Source: Pseudarcicella hirudinis | GTDB lineage: Bacteria; Bacteroidota; Bacteroidia; Cytophagales; Spirosomataceae | Length of the DNA: 64,000 nucleotides | Direction of reading: 5' to 3' | Assembly (NCBI RefSeq): GCF_900115665.1 | Contig: NZ_FOXH01000003.1 | Location: forward strand, 1-64,000 | Part shown: positions 63,011 through 64,000 of the stretch, in pieces | Position numbering within the stretch: the stretch's first letter is position 1 | Layout: every line of letters starts with the position of its first letter | Position numbers and translations under genes: made by a program | The notes under the pieces: model-generated | What the model saw: only the letters and a program-made list of their open reading frames with translations | Told to the model about the DNA's origin: nothing | Databases searched by the model: none

Positions 63011-64000
63011 ATGAAAAACCTCTTATTGCTATTCTTAGCCCTTTCTGCTTCTTCTGTCTGCAAGTCTCAATGGATTAAACAAACTGTAACAACGGAAGCT
63101 AGTTTCCGGTCGGTACATGCTGTTAATGCCGATATCGTTTGGGCTGGTGGAACCAAAGGAACAGTTATAAAAACGCTTAATGCCGGGCAATCCTGGGAAG
63201 TATTTCAGGTAAAAGGTGCGGAAGCGCTTGATTTCAGAGATATTCATGCTTTTGACGGAAAATCTGCTGTAGCTATGAGTGCGGGAGATTCGGATAAAGG
63301 TGCAGCAAAGATTTATAAAACCATAGATGGTGGAAATAACTGGGAACTTGTGTTTCAAACGGATCTTAAAGGAGTGTTTTTTGATGGAATAGATTTCTGG
63401 GATGCTAAAAACGGGATAGCTTTTAGTGATCCGATTGGAGGAAAGTTTTATCTGATGGGGACTGATGACGGGGGACAGACCTGGAAAAAAATAGAATCGG
63501 AAACTCTTCCCGAAACCAAAGAGGGAGAGGCCGCTTTCGCGGCAAGTGGAACAAGTCTCGTTACAGTTGGTAAAAACAGTGTTTTTATTTGCACAGGAGG
63601 AAGTGAAACAGGCAGGATTTTTAGAAGTAATGACAGAGGAATAAACTGGACGGTCGTTGAAACACCGATTAAAGCAGGTAAAACAACAGGATTATTTGGT
63701 CTGAGATTTTGGGATGAGTATAATGGTATTGCAGTTGGAGGAGACTATCAGAATGTAAATCTGGCGGGAAATAATGTGTTGATTACTTCAGATGGTGGAG
63801 AGGTTTGGAAAGAAGTTGCTCCAACTCAACCGGAGGGTCTGAAGGAAGGGGTTATTCTGTTTCAAAAGAAAGTATTAGTTACGGTTGGTCCTTCAGGGAC
63901 TTCATATTCCAAAGATTTTGGGAAAAGCTGGATAGAAATAGATCGTTCTTCATTTCACGCAATCAGTACAGCAGGTAAAAATATTTGGGCCGTGGGAGGG
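63011..64000 (+). CDS. YCF48/BNR-repeat protein (partial, runs off the window)
   Basis: The first 330 codons are open to the window end. A signal peptide (KNLLLLFLALSASSVC, then KSQW) is followed by repeated blades with the Asp-box like SDGGEVW, IDGGNNW, TDDGGQTW and LNAGQSWE motifs, typical of the YCF48/sortilin-like beta-propeller. Related proteins are often labelled oxidoreductase or photosystem assembly factor; in heterotrophs they are secreted propellers of unknown role. The 3' end is missing, so the domain after the propeller (for example a sorting domain) cannot be seen. Confidence 0.85.
   Translation, partial: MKNLLLLFLALSASSVCKSQWIKQTVTTEASFRSVHAVNADIVWAGGTKGTVIKTLNAGQSWEVFQVKGAEALDFRDIHAFDGKSAVAMSAGDSDKGAAKIYKTIDGGNNWELVFQTDLKGVFFDGIDFWDAKNGIAFSDPIGGKFYLMGTDDGGQTWKKIESETLPETKEGEAAFAASGTSLVTVGKNSVFICTGGSETGRIFRSNDRGINWTVVETPIKAGKTTGLFGLRFWDEYNGIAVGGDYQNVNLAGNNVLITSDGGEVWKEVAPTQPEGLKEGVILFQKKVLVTVGPSGTSYSKDFGKSWIEIDRSSFHAISTAGKNIWAVGG

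Noticed and set aside
1-64000. CRISPR arrays, tRNA genes, insertion sequences or integrated phage
   Set aside because: No repeat-spacer pattern, cloverleaf, transposase, integrase or phage structural gene was seen on either strand.

Overview
The window reads as a chromosomal segment of a Bacteroidota bacterium, most likely of the order Cytophagales. Evidence in the sequence: AT-rich DNA; promoters of the Bacteroidota type (a -7 element TAnnTTTG, sometimes with an upstream TTTG) in front of many genes; no Shine-Dalgarno sequences, with A-rich stretches before the start codons; lipoprotein and secretion signals typical of the phylum; and phylum-associated families (DUF4296, DUF6702, YCF48-like repeats, a CzcA pump fused to an outer-membrane factor). 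No tRNA, insertion sequence, prophage or CRISPR array was seen. The genus is inferred at best and is not named.

Layout. 1-370: the end of an rRNA operon (23S 3' end, 5S, terminator). 500-8.3 kb: accessory genes, namely an FMN reductase, an unknown protein, a three-gene cluster (Tat-exported Dabb protein, PhyH-type dioxygenase, alpha/beta hydrolase), a TVP38 membrane protein, cytidine deaminase, and an McrBC modified-DNA restriction pair whose McrB carries an N-terminal EVE domain. 8.4-13 kb: mannonate dehydratase, rpsL-rpsG closed off by a strong terminator (no fusA follows), and recQ. 13-18 kb: a periplasmic GH13 alpha-amylase split by a frameshift, an esterase, a coiled-coil protein and an outer-membrane beta-barrel. 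18-28 kb: lon, a DUF6702 protein, rseP, dxr, a rhomboid protease, a short-chain polyprenyl synthase and a secreted prolyl oligopeptidase. 28-35 kb: a heavy-metal RND efflux locus (small His/Cys membrane protein, CzcA-outer-membrane-factor fusion, CzcB lipoprotein) followed by a YceI gene behind an operator-like inverted repeat. 35-42 kb: an orphan oxidase subunit III, ispE, a Bat-like VWA/DUF58 cluster, a DUF4296 lipoprotein and the NAD(P)HX repair enzyme. 42-49 kb: a complete tryptophan operon. 49-64 kb: purB, a sensor kinase, a TMTC-like TPR membrane protein, prfA, a serine hydrolase, two lipoproteins, a DUF2520 protein, mutL, an M28 peptidase, rplS and the start of a YCF48-like protein.

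The most informative non-coding element is upstream of trpE. There is a consensus promoter, an 18-codon leader peptide with three consecutive Trp codons, a segment overlapping the leader stop codon that can pair over 12 bp with the next segment (antiterminator), and a perfect 11-bp terminator hairpin with a U tract. This is a complete ribosome-mediated transcription attenuator for trpEGDCFBA. TrpE also retains the Trp-binding LLES-x10-S feedback motif, so the pathway appears controlled at both transcription and enzyme level.

Functional links. dxr and ispE belong to the MEP isoprenoid pathway and the polyprenyl synthase uses its products. rpsL, rpsG, rplS and prfA serve translation. recQ and mutL serve DNA repair. 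lon, rseP, rhomboid, prolyl oligopeptidase and the M28 enzyme form a scattered proteolysis set. mcrBC is the only recognisable anti-DNA defence system. I did not find a convincing wholly new system. The candidates worth a second look are the trp attenuator, the split amylase, the pump fusion with its small His/Cys partner gene, the possible leaderless GTG gene at 40047, and an orphan terminator at 62948.
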